Shown here: positions 1 through 7,481 of the stretch, in pieces
Layout of the letters: each line of letters starts with the position of its first letter
How positions within the stretch are numbered: position 1 is the stretch's first letter
Source of the DNA: Myxococcales bacterium
Lineage (GTDB): Bacteria > Myxococcota > Polyangia > Polyangiales > Polyangiaceae
NCBI GenBank assembly: GCA_020430865.1
Contig: JAGQIY010000252.1
Location: 1-9,268, forward strand
Direction of reading: 5' to 3'
DNA length: 9,268 nt
The notes under the pieces: generated by a model
What the model saw: the letters and a program-made list of their open reading frames with translations, nothing else
Databases searched by the model: none
Told to the model about the DNA's origin: nothing
Translations under genes and position numbers: made by a program

Positions 1-273
1 GAGGAGGCGCTGCGCATCGGCCTCGTGCAGCAAATCACCGACACCGGGCAGGAGCTGGAGGTCGCGCTCGAGATCGCATCCACCGTGGCGCGCCGCGCGC
101 CGCTCGGGGTTCAGGCGACGCTCGAATCCGCGTGGCATCAAGAGGCGGAGGGCTTCGACGCCGCGCGTGGGGCGTTGCTGTCCCAGGCGCGCAAGTTGAT
201 GCAGAGCGAGGACGCCGCGGAGGGTCTGCGTTCGTTCGTGGAGCGCCGCGAGGCTGCGTTCAAGGGGCGGTAG
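1..273 (+). CDS. Crotonase-family protein (enoyl-CoA hydratase/isomerase-like), C-terminal fragment
   Basis: An open frame enters from the left edge and ends at TAG 271-273, leaving the last 90 residues of a protein whose start and active site lie outside the window. The fragment matches the C-terminal part of crotonase-fold enzymes. It opens with an 'EEALRIGLV' segment (the usual A-x-x-GLV helix), has 'APLGVQA' at residues 33-39, and closes with 'SEDAAEGLRSFVERR...FKGR', the helix that ends most enoyl-CoA hydratases. The same landmarks occur in the complete crotonase at 7478-8278 (PLAVQA; TEDAKEGPRAFAEKR; FKGK), so the two are distant paralogues by eye. Family members hydrate, isomerise or hydrolyse acyl-CoA thioesters in the cytoplasm. 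The oxyanion-hole and catalytic Glu region is missing here, so the specific reaction cannot be told. The next gene starts 15 bp downstream on the same strand and may be co-transcribed. Confidence 0.85.
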   Translation, partial: EEALRIGLVQQITDTGQELEVALEIASTVARRAPLGVQATLESAWHQEAEGFDAARGALLSQARKLMQSEDAAEGLRSFVERREAAFKGR

Positions 274-288
274 TAGAAAGCGGGGGGC

Positions 289-2685
289 ATGGCGAAGAAC
301 AAACTGCGGTGGCTGTGGCTCGGGCTCCCCGTGGTCCTCGGCGGCTGCCTCTACTGGACCTACGGCGGGGGGAAGCACGAGGCGGCGGGGAAGCCCCAGG
401 GCTCGGCGCTGCCGGTATCTGCCCTTGCCGCGAGGATTCAGGGTCAGCGCAGCTTGACGGGGGGCGTTGCGGCAGGATCCATGGCGGACGAGGCGCCACC
501 GACGAAGCAGATCCTGTTCGGAGACCTGCACGTGCACAGCACGTTCTCTCCCGATGCGTTCATGATGACGCTGCCCTTCGTCGGGGGGGAGGGGGCGCAC
601 CCTCCCGCGGACGCATGCGACTTCGCCCGCTATTGCTCGGGCCTCGATTTCTTCAGCATCAACGACCACGCCGAGGGCATCACGCCGGCGCACTGGCGAG
701 AGACCAAGGAAGCCATGCGTCAGTGCAACGCCCTGGCCGGCGACCCGAAGAACCCGGATCTGGTGGCGTTCGTCGGCTGGGAGTGGACTCAGGTTGGCCT
801 CACCCCCGAGACCCACTATGGCCACAAGAACGTCATCTTCCGAGACCTGGCGGACGAGGCGTTGCCCAAGCGACCAATCGCCGCCATCGGGCAAGGCGCT
901 CAGCTGCGTCGGGTCGTCGGTCAGAACAAGGGCGCGCTGCTCGTCCCTTTGCTCGACTTCGAGCGTCGCCAGCGTTACCTGGATCTCGCCGTCTACATGC
1001 GTGAGCTGCGAGAGACGCCGGTCTGCCCCGAGGGGATCGACACCCGGCGGCTTCCCGAGGACTGTCTCGAGGAGACCGCCACGCCCGCGGAGCTGTTCGA
1101 GAAGCTGAACCAATGGGGGTTCCCGCACCTGGTGATTCCGCACGGCACTACCTGGGGCTTCTACACGCCGGCGGGCTACACCTGGGACAAGCAGCTCGCT
1201 CCGGCGCAGGACGATCCGAGCCAGCGCCTGCTCGAGGTGTACAGCGGCCACGGCAACTCCGAGGAGTACCGCGACACTCAGAGCGTTCTCCGCTCCGCAG
1301 AAGATCCCCACGAGCTGGTGTGTCCGGAAGCCCAGCCCGGCTTCGAGCCGTGCTGCCGGCGCGCCGGGGAGCTGGTGCGTCAGCGCTGCGAAGATCAAGC
1401 GTCGGCGGAGTGCGCGCGGGCGGTCAGCGACGCACAACGGAACTACCTCGAGGCGGGCATGTCGGGTCACCTGACGCTGCCCTGGGCCGAGGTTGCCGAC
1501 TGGGGAGAGTGCGACCAGTGCACCGATTGCTTCAACCCCGCCTTCTCGAACCGCCCGGGGGGTAGCGCGCAGTACATCCTGGCCAAGGGCTACTTCGGTC
1601 GCGATTCGGCCGCCGGCAAGAGCCGCGGGGAAACGCCACCTCCGCGTCACGCTCAGCTTGGCTTCATTGGCTCGAGCGACAATCACTCGGCCCGGCCCGG
1701 CACGGGCTACAAGGAGATCGAGCGCCGCCGCTTCACCGAGGCCCGGGGCGCCGAGAGTCCGGCGTGGCGCGAGCGCCTGTTCGGCCAGGTGCGAAAGACC
1801 CTCGCGCAGCACCTCGGCACGGTGCCGAGCAAGACCAGCATCGAGCTCACCGAGGAGCTGCGCCAGGTGCTGCCCCCTTTCGCCTTGCCTCACATCGAGC
1901 GCCAGGCGAGCTTCTTCCTCACTGGGGGCCTGGTCGCCGTGCACAGCGCTGGGCGCGCGCGAGAGCAGATCTGGGACGCTCTGGAGCGCCGTGAGGTCTA
2001 TGGAACCAGCGGCGACCGCATCCTGCTCTGGTTCGACTTGCTGCCGCAGGGCAATGAACGGAACGCGAAGGCGTTGCCCATGGGCTCTGCTGCGGAGCTC
2101 GGCGCGATCCCGAGCTTTCGCGTGCGCGCCGCGGGTGCCCTGGAGGAGCTCCCTGGCTGCCCCGACTGGAGCAAGCAGGCTCTGGGCGACGCTGAGCTCC
2201 AGCGTCTATGCCGCGACGAGTGTCACAACCCCGGCAGCCGGCGCAAGCGCCTGAGCGAGATCCAGATCATCCGTATCCGCCCCCAGCAGCGGCCCGACGA
2301 ACCCGTGAAGGAGCTGATCGAAGACCCCTGGAAGCGCGTGGCGTGCCCCCAGGACAAGGACAGCTGCGAGGTCCGCTTCGAAGATCCAGACTTCGTCGTG
2401 GGGCGTCGCGACGTCGTCTACTACGTGCGCGCCGTTCAGGAGCCCACACCAGCGGTCAACGCTGCCAGCTTGCGCTGTGAGCGGGACCCGAGCGGCAACT
2501 GCATCCAGCCTCGGCCCTGCTACGGCGACTATCGCACGGCAGCGAGCGACGACTGCCTGAGCCCCAATCGAGAGCGAGCCTGGTCGTCGCCGATCTTCCT
2601 CCACTACGTCGACCCTCCGCCAGGCCCGGATGCTGGAGCTGGAGGGGAGCCGGACGCGGATCTGAGCGCCGGCGATGCTGGCTGA
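289..2685 (+). CDS. DUF3604 protein with PHP-like metal motifs, probable lipoprotein
   Basis: This 798-residue protein starts at ATG 289, behind a weak G-rich ribosome site (gaaagcgggggg). The N-terminus has basic residues, a hydrophobic stretch and 'VLGGC', a plausible lipobox with Cys20, so it is probably an exported lipoprotein. The body matches DUF3604 as I know that family. It has 'LFGDLHVHS' (77-84), 'SINDHAEG' (123-130), 'FVGWEW' (161-166), 'HYGHKNVI' (176-183), 'VIPHGT' (282-287), 'LEVYSGHGNSE' (315-325) and 'GSSDNHSARPGTGY' (461-474). The GDLHxHS, NDH, H and DNH pattern recalls the PHP/amidohydrolase metal-binding layout, so a metal-dependent hydrolase fold is inferred; the substrate is unknown. 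Cys-rich inserts (about 246-260, 345-376 and 408-414) and a later Cys cluster suggest disulfides, which fits export. The C-terminus is a Pro/Asp/Ala/Gly-rich tail. It follows the crotonase fragment by 15 bp and converges with the next gene across 12 bp. Confidence 0.88.
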   Translation: MAKNKLRWLWLGLPVVLGGCLYWTYGGGKHEAAGKPQGSALPVSALAARIQGQRSLTGGVAAGSMADEAPPTKQILFGDLHVHSTFSPDAFMMTLPFVGGEGAHPPADACDFARYCSGLDFFSINDHAEGITPAHWRETKEAMRQCNALAGDPKNPDLVAFVGWEWTQVGLTPETHYGHKNVIFRDLADEALPKRPIAAIGQGAQLRRVVGQNKGALLVPLLDFERRQRYLDLAVYMRELRETPVCPEGIDTRRLPEDCLEETATPAELFEKLNQWGFPHLVIPHGTTWGFYTPAGYTWDKQLAPAQDDPSQRLLEVYSGHGNSEEYRDTQSVLRSAEDPHELVCPEAQPGFEPCCRRAGELVRQRCEDQASAECARAVSDAQRNYLEAGMSGHLTLPWAEVADWGECDQCTDCFNPAFSNRPGGSAQYILAKGYFGRDSAAGKSRGETPPPRHAQLGFIGSSDNHSARPGTGYKEIERRRFTEARGAESPAWRERLFGQVRKTLAQHLGTVPSKTSIELTEELRQVLPPFALPHIERQASFFLTGGLVAVHSAGRAREQIWDALERREVYGTSGDRILLWFDLLPQGNERNAKALPMGSAAELGAIPSFRVRAAGALEELPGCPDWSKQALGDAELQRLCRDECHNPGSRRKRLSEIQIIRIRPQQRPDEPVKELIEDPWKRVACPQDKDSCEVRFEDPDFVVGRRDVVYYVRAVQEPTPAVNAASLRCERDPSGNCIQPRPCYGDYRTAASDDCLSPNRERAWSSPIFLHYVDPPPGPDAGAGGEPDADLSAGDAG

Positions 2686-2697
2686 GGGCCCGCGGTG

Positions 2698-3762
2698 CTA
2701 GGCGAACGCCTCGAGGATCGCGCGGCGGTACTCGCGGTGCGCATCCGTGGGGCAATAATGCCGCGGTGGACTCACCCCCTTGACGTCCAGCAAGCCATCG
2801 TAGTCCTCGAGTCGCTTCATCACGTCGTCCAGCGTGCCGGCGGCGCAGTAGGTGTCGACCATCTCGTCGCTCACGAGGTCCAGCAGGCCTTCGCGCTCGC
2901 CGGCCTTGAAGGCCGTGCGGATGGCAGCGACCTCGGCGCCGAAGCCGTCGGCTTCGAAGGTGGCGGCGTAGGTGCGCACCGTGGCGTAGAAGGCGAGCGG
3001 TCCCCGGGCGTGCCGTCGAGCGGTTGCGCGATCGCTCGAGATCGCCGTCGTGATCCCGGCGCCCAGGGTGAAGTCGCTGCGTTCCCTGCCGGCCTTCTTC
3101 AGCCCGACCTCGATGTGTGGGAGCGTGAACTCCTTCAGGGCCCGAGGGGAGATGAAGACGTGTCCCAGCACCCCGTCAGCGACCTCGCCAGCCAGCTCCA
3201 GCATGCGCGGTTGGTTCGCTCCCAGGTAGATCGGGATCGGGGTCGCGGGACCTCTGCCCGGACGTCGGTATGAGTCAATATCTGCGTGGATAAAGTCGCC
3301 GTGATAGCTCACGGGCTCGGCGGTGTGAGCCTTGACGAAGAACAGCCGCAGGAACTCGATCAGCTCACGCATGTGGCGCACCGGACCGCCGAAGTTGGCG
3401 ACGCCGTGCCAGCGCTGATTCAGCTGCTTGACGCCAGTGCCCAGACCCAGCACGAAGCGCCCGCTCCCGTCGGGGCGCCGCGTCAGCTGATCCAGATCCA
3501 GGGCCGCCACTCCGAGGCTCATGGGGCTCCGCACGAAGCCGAGCACCACGCCCGTGCCCAAGGTGATGTCCTGCGTCGCTGGCGCGACCGCAGCGAGCTG
3601 CACCCAGGGGTTCGTGTAGAGCTCCGATGCCCACAGCGACTCGACCCCGGCCGCTTCCGCTTCGCGGGCCGACTCCACCAGTTCGCGCGCGTCGAGCCCG
3701 GTTAGATGCATGGAAATGCGGTGCCTGGGAGGAGCGCTCGAAGCAGAAGGGAGATCCGTCAT
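2698..3762 (-). CDS. Luciferase-like (LLM class) flavin/F420-dependent oxidoreductase
   Basis: The 354-residue product has the typical length and layout of bacterial luciferase-like TIM-barrel oxidoreductases. Visible marks are 'AREAEAAGVESLWASE' (32-47), 'ITLGTGVVLGFVRSP' (66-80), the family signature 'GRFVLGLGTG' (101-110) and 'PIPIYLGANQPRMLELAGEVADG' split over 175-197, which forms the phosphate/cofactor side of the barrel. Relatives bind FMN or coenzyme F420 and act as cytoplasmic reductases, dehydrogenases or monooxygenases. The 'FARSPM'-type motif and overall spacing resemble F420-dependent mycobacterial-type members, but the cofactor cannot be fixed from sequence alone. ATG 3762 was chosen because residues upstream in the same frame are low-complexity and Arg-rich. 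No clear Shine-Dalgarno precedes it, and an internal ATG at 3711 (MHLTGL) is a credible alternative. It ends 12 bp from the convergent DUF3604 gene and is divergent from the lipoprotein gene at 3939. Confidence 0.9.
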   Translation of the reverse strand: MTDLPSASSAPPRHRISMHLTGLDARELVESAREAEAAGVESLWASELYTNPWVQLAAVAPATQDITLGTGVVLGFVRSPMSLGVAALDLDQLTRRPDGSGRFVLGLGTGVKQLNQRWHGVANFGGPVRHMRELIEFLRLFFVKAHTAEPVSYHGDFIHADIDSYRRPGRGPATPIPIYLGANQPRMLELAGEVADGVLGHVFISPRALKEFTLPHIEVGLKKAGRERSDFTLGAGITTAISSDRATARRHARGPLAFYATVRTYAATFEADGFGAEVAAIRTAFKAGEREGLLDLVSDEMVDTYCAAGTLDDVMKRLEDYDGLLDVKGVSPPRHYCPTDAHREYRRAILEAFA

Positions 3763-3938
3763 GGTCCGGAGCGTACAACGCCCCGGGCGCCGTGCGAGGC
3801 TGGATCCGCTTCCACGTTGGTGGGTGAGTTTCCGCGTGTGGAGTTCCTGCGGCCGCTTGGTTGAAGCCTGAACGTAATCGCGCGCGACGCGACTTCGGCG
3901 ATTGCTTCGCACCACTCGAGCGTTTACCAACCCTCGCC
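3763..3938. promoter_or_regulatory. Divergent intergenic region, promoters not resolved
   Basis: This 176-bp gap separates the starts of two divergent genes, so it must hold the promoter of each. I looked for -35/-10 pairs, operator dyads and ribosome sites and found nothing convincing. No copy of the TnnAACnnGTTnnA motif seen at 8350-8412 is present. Neither flanking start codon has a good Shine-Dalgarno sequence, so part of this gap could be coding if either gene starts further upstream; both frames stay open into it. Confidence 0.3.
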
Positions 3939-6302
3939 ATGAGTGTTTCGGGGTTTGGGGTGAGGCGCGCCGCGCGCCGCTGGACGAAGCTCGCGTCCCC
4001 TGAGGCGCGACGTGGAGTGCTGCTCCTCGGGCTGGGTGCCGCGCTGGCCCTCGGCTGCAGTCCAACTCAGAACGTCCGCGCGCTGCGCGCGTACGCGTAC
4101 GAAGATCCCAACCTGCCCGTCGCCATCGATCGCGTGAAGGATCTCTACGCGACCCTGGAGCTGGTCGATCGCCTGCTGCTGGAGACGCCGTACACGCCGG
4201 GTGATCCGTGGATCCAGAAGCTCCCGCTCAGCGACCGCGAAGCCGCGCGCATCCGCGAGCAGATCCGAGGCAAGGAGCCCTACACCAGTCGCCAGTACGA
4301 GGTGCCGATACTCAAGATCTATCGCATCCACCTCGAGCGTGTGCTCGCCGAGGTGCCTCGAAGTCGGGCGAGTGACCCCGGAGGACCGGACACGGACAAG
4401 GACACGGACGCCGAGACCTCTCACGTGCCCCAAACCGTTGCCCCGAGGCAACTCATCGCGACGCCTGGCGAGTCGGTGAAGCCAGCGGACATCGACCTGG
4501 ACGACGACTCCGACGCGCCGACCGAGCCCCGCCACTCGGGGGGCGAGGCCGACCGCGACGATGGGACGAAGTCCGTGCCCCGCGGCGCCAGCGGGCGCTA
4601 TCCGAACCTGTTCAAGGCGCTCGCCGCCCTGGATCCCCAGCTCGCCAGCCTGGAGGCGAAGTGGGCCACCTACGCCAAGCGCCAGCGCATCGTGCTCGTC
4701 GCCAGGGCGCAGCTCGCCGAGGTCGAGCGTCAGTACCCGCCGGCGCCCTTCTTCCTGCCCCAGGCGGATCATCCGGCGGTGCAGAACGCCCGCGCGAGCC
4801 TCGCGGCCGCTCAGAAGCAAGCGGACGCGACCGGCGACAGCCTGAAGACCAGCATCCAGAGCTTGAAGGAGCAGCGCCCTCGGGGAGAGGACGAGCGCGC
4901 GATCGCCAAGGACGCGACCATCATCACCTCGGTGCTGGCGCGCATCGAGATGGAAGCCCTGGCGATGGTGCCGATCATCAGCGTCCAGGCAGCGCGCCTG
5001 GTGCCCAACGCCCCGGCCATCATGACCGGCATGGGTGAGGCCCTCGAGGCCAGCGCCGACCCCAACGAGGTCGCGGCCGATCTCACGGCGCTGCCGACTC
5101 GGGTCACGGCCATCGAGGAACGCCTGAGCCGCCAGCTCGCAGTGCTGGAGCCCCTGGGCGAAGCCCTCGCCAGCTACGAAAAGAAGAGCCTCGACGAGAC
5201 CGCGGGCTTCGCCTGGAAGGAGAGCGCCGTCGATCAGGTCGCCGGCATCACCGTCGACTCCTTGCGGGTCGACGTGGCCGGCGGCGCGGAGGCTTTCTTC
5301 TACACGGGGGTCGGTCCTCAGGAGCAGCGGAGCAACGACGACAGCGTCCGCTACGACTACTCGAATCGCAGCCGCAAGCTGGACTACGAGGTGAGCCCGA
5401 TCCTGCTCGCCACGGCGCACCTGCGCGTGAACTTCGATTGGTTTCAGCTGCCTGACGCTGCGGGGCTCGATCTGGGCTTCGCCACCGACCGGGTGTTCAA
5501 CAGCGGCGGCAGCATCGAGAAGGGCAACCTGGGCAATGAGCTCGGCGCCGAGGGGTTGACCAGCGAGGCGATCAACGTCGGCCTGGCGGTGCTCGGGGTG
5601 AAGACCAACGTGCGCATCGCCAATTTCACCGCGGGAGAGGCGGTGGTGCGCGATGCAGCGACCGACGCCGAGCTCGCTCGCGCTCCGTTCAAGTTCAAGC
5701 TGACTCAGATCGACGTGGGCTATGACATCTCCTTCGCCATGGGGGAGGACGCCGGCCGTGCATACATCGAGGAGCTGGTGGTCGGCGGGCGCTACTTCGA
5801 CTATCAGCTCCCGCGCATCCTCTACGAGTTCCAGGACACCGATGCCTCGCAGGATCGCGCAAACTACGTGATCATCCGGGAGTCGCCGCCGCAGTTCGTC
5901 AACAGCAAGTACTACATGGCCGGCGTTGCCGCGCGGTTCGGTCCTGGGGAGACGAAGCGCTTCGCCCCGTTCGTGGACGTCTCGCTCTACCTCGGTGGCG
6001 GACCGACGGACTACTACTTCTTGAACGGACCGATCGAGACGACCGCCGATGTCGAATCGAATCGTGAGCGCGCTTCCACGACGGCGATCGCTGGCGATTT
6101 TGGACTCGCCGTGGGTGCCCGATATCGCGTGTTCAAGACTGGCAGCCGACTGCGGCTGTACATCAACGGTGTTTACCGCGCGGAATTGATTGGGTCGAGC
6201 CTGACCACGGGTAGCGGGTCGGAGGAAGACAATCGCACCATCGACTTCGGCGGCTCGGACCTGTTCCACGGCCCCGAGGTCACGTTCAGCGGCGCCTTCT
6301 GA
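3939..6302 (+). CDS. Unrecognised large lipoprotein with coiled-coil middle and beta-rich C-terminal half
   Basis: I do not recognise a named family. From ATG 3939 the product is 787 residues. An Arg-rich n-region is followed by a hydrophobic run and 'LALGC', a good lipobox with Cys40, so a lipid-anchored envelope protein is predicted. Residues 41-140 are helical. Residues 141-215 form an acidic, disordered-looking linker ('DTDKDTDAET', 'DIDLDDDSD'). Residues 220-415 are Ala/Leu/Glu/Arg-rich helices with coiled-coil character. From about 435 the composition changes to alternating polar/hydrophobic strands with many Tyr/Phe/Gly ('DVGYDISFAMG', 'LVVGGRYFDYQLP', 'VDVSLYLGGG', 'FGLAVGARYRV', 'LRLYINGVYRA'). 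It ends in Phe, as outer-membrane beta-barrels do. A barrel or beta-sandwich fold for this half is inference. The start is uncertain: there is no clear Shine-Dalgarno, the frame opens upstream to a TTG at 3861, and GTG 3960 is an alternative. A 781-residue antisense frame over the gene is a GC-driven shadow. Confidence 0.8.
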   Translation: MSVSGFGVRRAARRWTKLASPEARRGVLLLGLGAALALGCSPTQNVRALRAYAYEDPNLPVAIDRVKDLYATLELVDRLLLETPYTPGDPWIQKLPLSDREAARIREQIRGKEPYTSRQYEVPILKIYRIHLERVLAEVPRSRASDPGGPDTDKDTDAETSHVPQTVAPRQLIATPGESVKPADIDLDDDSDAPTEPRHSGGEADRDDGTKSVPRGASGRYPNLFKALAALDPQLASLEAKWATYAKRQRIVLVARAQLAEVERQYPPAPFFLPQADHPAVQNARASLAAAQKQADATGDSLKTSIQSLKEQRPRGEDERAIAKDATIITSVLARIEMEALAMVPIISVQAARLVPNAPAIMTGMGEALEASADPNEVAADLTALPTRVTAIEERLSRQLAVLEPLGEALASYEKKSLDETAGFAWKESAVDQVAGITVDSLRVDVAGGAEAFFYTGVGPQEQRSNDDSVRYDYSNRSRKLDYEVSPILLATAHLRVNFDWFQLPDAAGLDLGFATDRVFNSGGSIEKGNLGNELGAEGLTSEAINVGLAVLGVKTNVRIANFTAGEAVVRDAATDAELARAPFKFKLTQIDVGYDISFAMGEDAGRAYIEELVVGGRYFDYQLPRILYEFQDTDASQDRANYVIIRESPPQFVNSKYYMAGVAARFGPGETKRFAPFVDVSLYLGGGPTDYYFLNGPIETTADVESNRERASTTAIAGDFGLAVGARYRVFKTGSRLRLYINGVYRAELIGSSLTTGSGSEEDNRTIDFGGSDLFHGPEVTFSGAF

Positions 6303-6317
6303 CGCGGGCTGGGTGCT

Positions 6318-6734
6318 TCAGTAGCCGACGTCGAACTCCCCTGGCCGTGGGTAGTACGCCGGCGCCGATGCGCTCGGGACCGCGGTGCTCTGGGTTGGCG
6401 GTGGCGCTGGCAGTGGCGTGCTCGGGGAAGCGCCTCCACGAACGGACCAGGCGTCGCTGTAGCTCGGCGGACGACAGCGCACGAAGAAGTTCCCCACCAG
6501 CATGCTGTGGGTCTTGCCGACGTCATAGCCGGCCGGGCAGCGCTCGCCCGCCGCTTGGTAGCAGAGGCCCTCGTCCTCGCCGCAGCTGATGTGCAGCATC
6601 TGGGTCCCGTCGGGACCGACGATGGCCCGCACGCGGACCTGCGCCTCGGGCGTCTTGGCCGGTGCGCAACCCATCACGCCAAGCGTCGCGGCGGTGAGGG
6701 CCAAGAGCCCAGCGCGGGTGAGAGCAGACTTCAC
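6318..6734 (-). CDS. Small putative lipoprotein with CY...CP-GY motif
   Basis: The product is 138 residues from a GTG start at 6734; no ATG lies in a useful position before the signal peptide. The N-terminus is a textbook lipoprotein signal: Lys/Arg n-region, Leu/Ala-rich core and 'GVMGC' with Cys23 as the probable lipidated residue. The mature part has a compact Cys-bearing segment with Cys51, Cys58, Cys66 and Cys87 in the arrangement 'C-x6-CY-x7-CPAGY'. It is followed by a Pro/Ser/Ala/Thr-rich tail typical of a disordered or wall-spanning linker. Small exported proteins with a similar CY..CP-GY core occur in many Gram-negative genomes and mostly lack a known function, so no role is proposed. 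Four cysteines would allow two disulfides if Cys23 is lipid-modified. It converges with the 3939-6302 gene across 15 bp and lies 45 bp downstream of the alpha/beta-barrel gene on the same strand. Confidence 0.75.
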   Translation of the reverse strand: MKSALTRAGLLALTAATLGVMGCAPAKTPEAQVRVRAIVGPDGTQMLHISCGEDEGLCYQAAGERCPAGYDVGKTHSMLVGNFFVRCRPPSYSDAWSVRGGASPSTPLPAPPPTQSTAVPSASAPAYYPRPGEFDVGY

Positions 6735-6742
6735 GGTCCAAG

Positions 6743-6764
6743 CAGACCGCGAAGCGCCGGTCTG
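6743..6764 (-). terminator. Short hairpin between minus-strand genes, possible weak terminator
   Basis: A perfect 7-bp inverted repeat (cagaccg at 6743-6749, cggtctg at 6758-6764) with an 8-nt loop lies 15 bp past the stop of the alpha/beta-barrel gene and 8 bp before the start of the small lipoprotein gene, reading on the minus strand. There is no T-tract, so if it terminates at all it would be weak or Rho-assisted. It might instead affect translation of the lipoprotein gene. Chance occurrence in GC-rich DNA is possible. Confidence 0.3.
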
Positions 6765-6779
6765 TGCAAGCCGCCGACG

Positions 6780-7481
6780 TCAGGATCGGTCGAAGGCCCA
6801 GAAGCCGCGGATCCGGCAGCTCGGATGCAGGGCACTTGGCGGTCGATTCTCCGGCTTGACCAGTTCTGCGACCGCTTCCGTCCCGGGCCGCTCGCTCTCG
6901 TACAGCGCCAGGAACTCTGGCGCAGCGAGCGCGTGTGGAGTTGCGGGTTCCGCGGGCAGACGCCGCGGCACTCCGGGGCCCAGTCTGCGGTAGCGGTGAC
7001 CGGTCGAGAAGATCCCCGGGGCCAGCGCCTCAGCCGCGTGGACCTGGTCGTACCACGTCTGAAATGCCTCGAGCGCCGATGGATCGACGCAATCGGTGAG
7101 GCCCACCATCAGGCCGGCGTAGTCACCCGGAGCGTTGGTGTGGCTGAGGTTGCCCGTGGGTTCGTACGCCGCGAGGCAGTGCGTGACGACGCGCCTCTCC
7201 CCCAAACCCAGGGTGAAGCGCTCGCAGAGAGCCTGGACCAGCGTTCCCGATTCGAGATCTCGAGGCGGGAACCAGACCACGAGCAGCATGGGTTGCTGTG
7301 GAAGTCGCTGCTTCTCGGGTTGGGGGTGAGGTGCTCCCGCCGAGTTGACGTAGCGCAGCGTGTCGCGCTCATCGATGCCGTGAGGAAAGGCTACATCCTC
7401 GGCCATTTCGCTGGCGCTCCCCACCCACAGCACCAAGCGCTCCCGCGCCAGACCTGGACGCTCGCTCATGGACTCGCTCAC
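6780..7481 (-). CDS. Dimeric alpha/beta-barrel (EthD-like) protein, coupled to crotonase
   Basis: The product is 233 residues if read from GTG 7481, which overlaps the TGA of the upstream crotonase by 4 bp (GTGA) and is preceded by AAGGG. An ATG at 7469, four codons in, is an alternative. Residues 122-200 carry the pattern I associate with dimeric alpha/beta-barrel proteins of EthD or related type: a strand 'AGLMVGLTD', then 'DPSALEAFQTWYDQVHAAE' (133-151), 'STGHRYRRL' (159-167) and 'EFLALYESE' (189-197). The WYD-x-VH helix is the most telling part. The first half ('RLVLWVGS', 'PMLLVVWFPP') looks like a degenerate second copy of the ferredoxin-like unit. Such proteins bind or act on small hydrophobic or aromatic molecules, or serve as accessory factors in ring-degrading pathways; the exact activity here is unknown. 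Tight coupling to a crotonase supports a shared catabolic role. No signal peptide is seen, so it is probably cytoplasmic. Confidence 0.72.
   Translation of the reverse strand: MSESMSERPGLARERLVLWVGSASEMAEDVAFPHGIDERDTLRYVNSAGAPHPQPEKQRLPQQPMLLVVWFPPRDLESGTLVQALCERFTLGLGERRVVTHCLAAYEPTGNLSHTNAPGDYAGLMVGLTDCVDPSALEAFQTWYDQVHAAEALAPGIFSTGHRYRRLGPGVPRRLPAEPATPHALAAPEFLALYESERPGTEAVAELVKPENRPPSALHPSCRIRGFWAFDRS

Noticed and set aside
132..1004. 290-residue plus-strand frame spanning the crotonase end and the DUF3604 start
   Set aside because: Arg/Gly/Ala-rich shadow in another frame of two recognisable genes.
2686..2711. Terminator between the convergent DUF3604 and luciferase-like genes
   Set aside because: The 12-bp gap has no stem with a T-tract. 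The short aggc/gcct repeat at 2700-2711 lies almost wholly in coding sequence and has only 4-bp arms.
3924..6269. 781-residue open frame antisense to the large lipoprotein gene
   Set aside because: Composition is Arg/Gly/His/Leu-rich without recognisable motifs, and it mirrors a frame with a good lipoprotein signal and coherent domain order. Long antisense frames are expected in GC-rich coding DNA.
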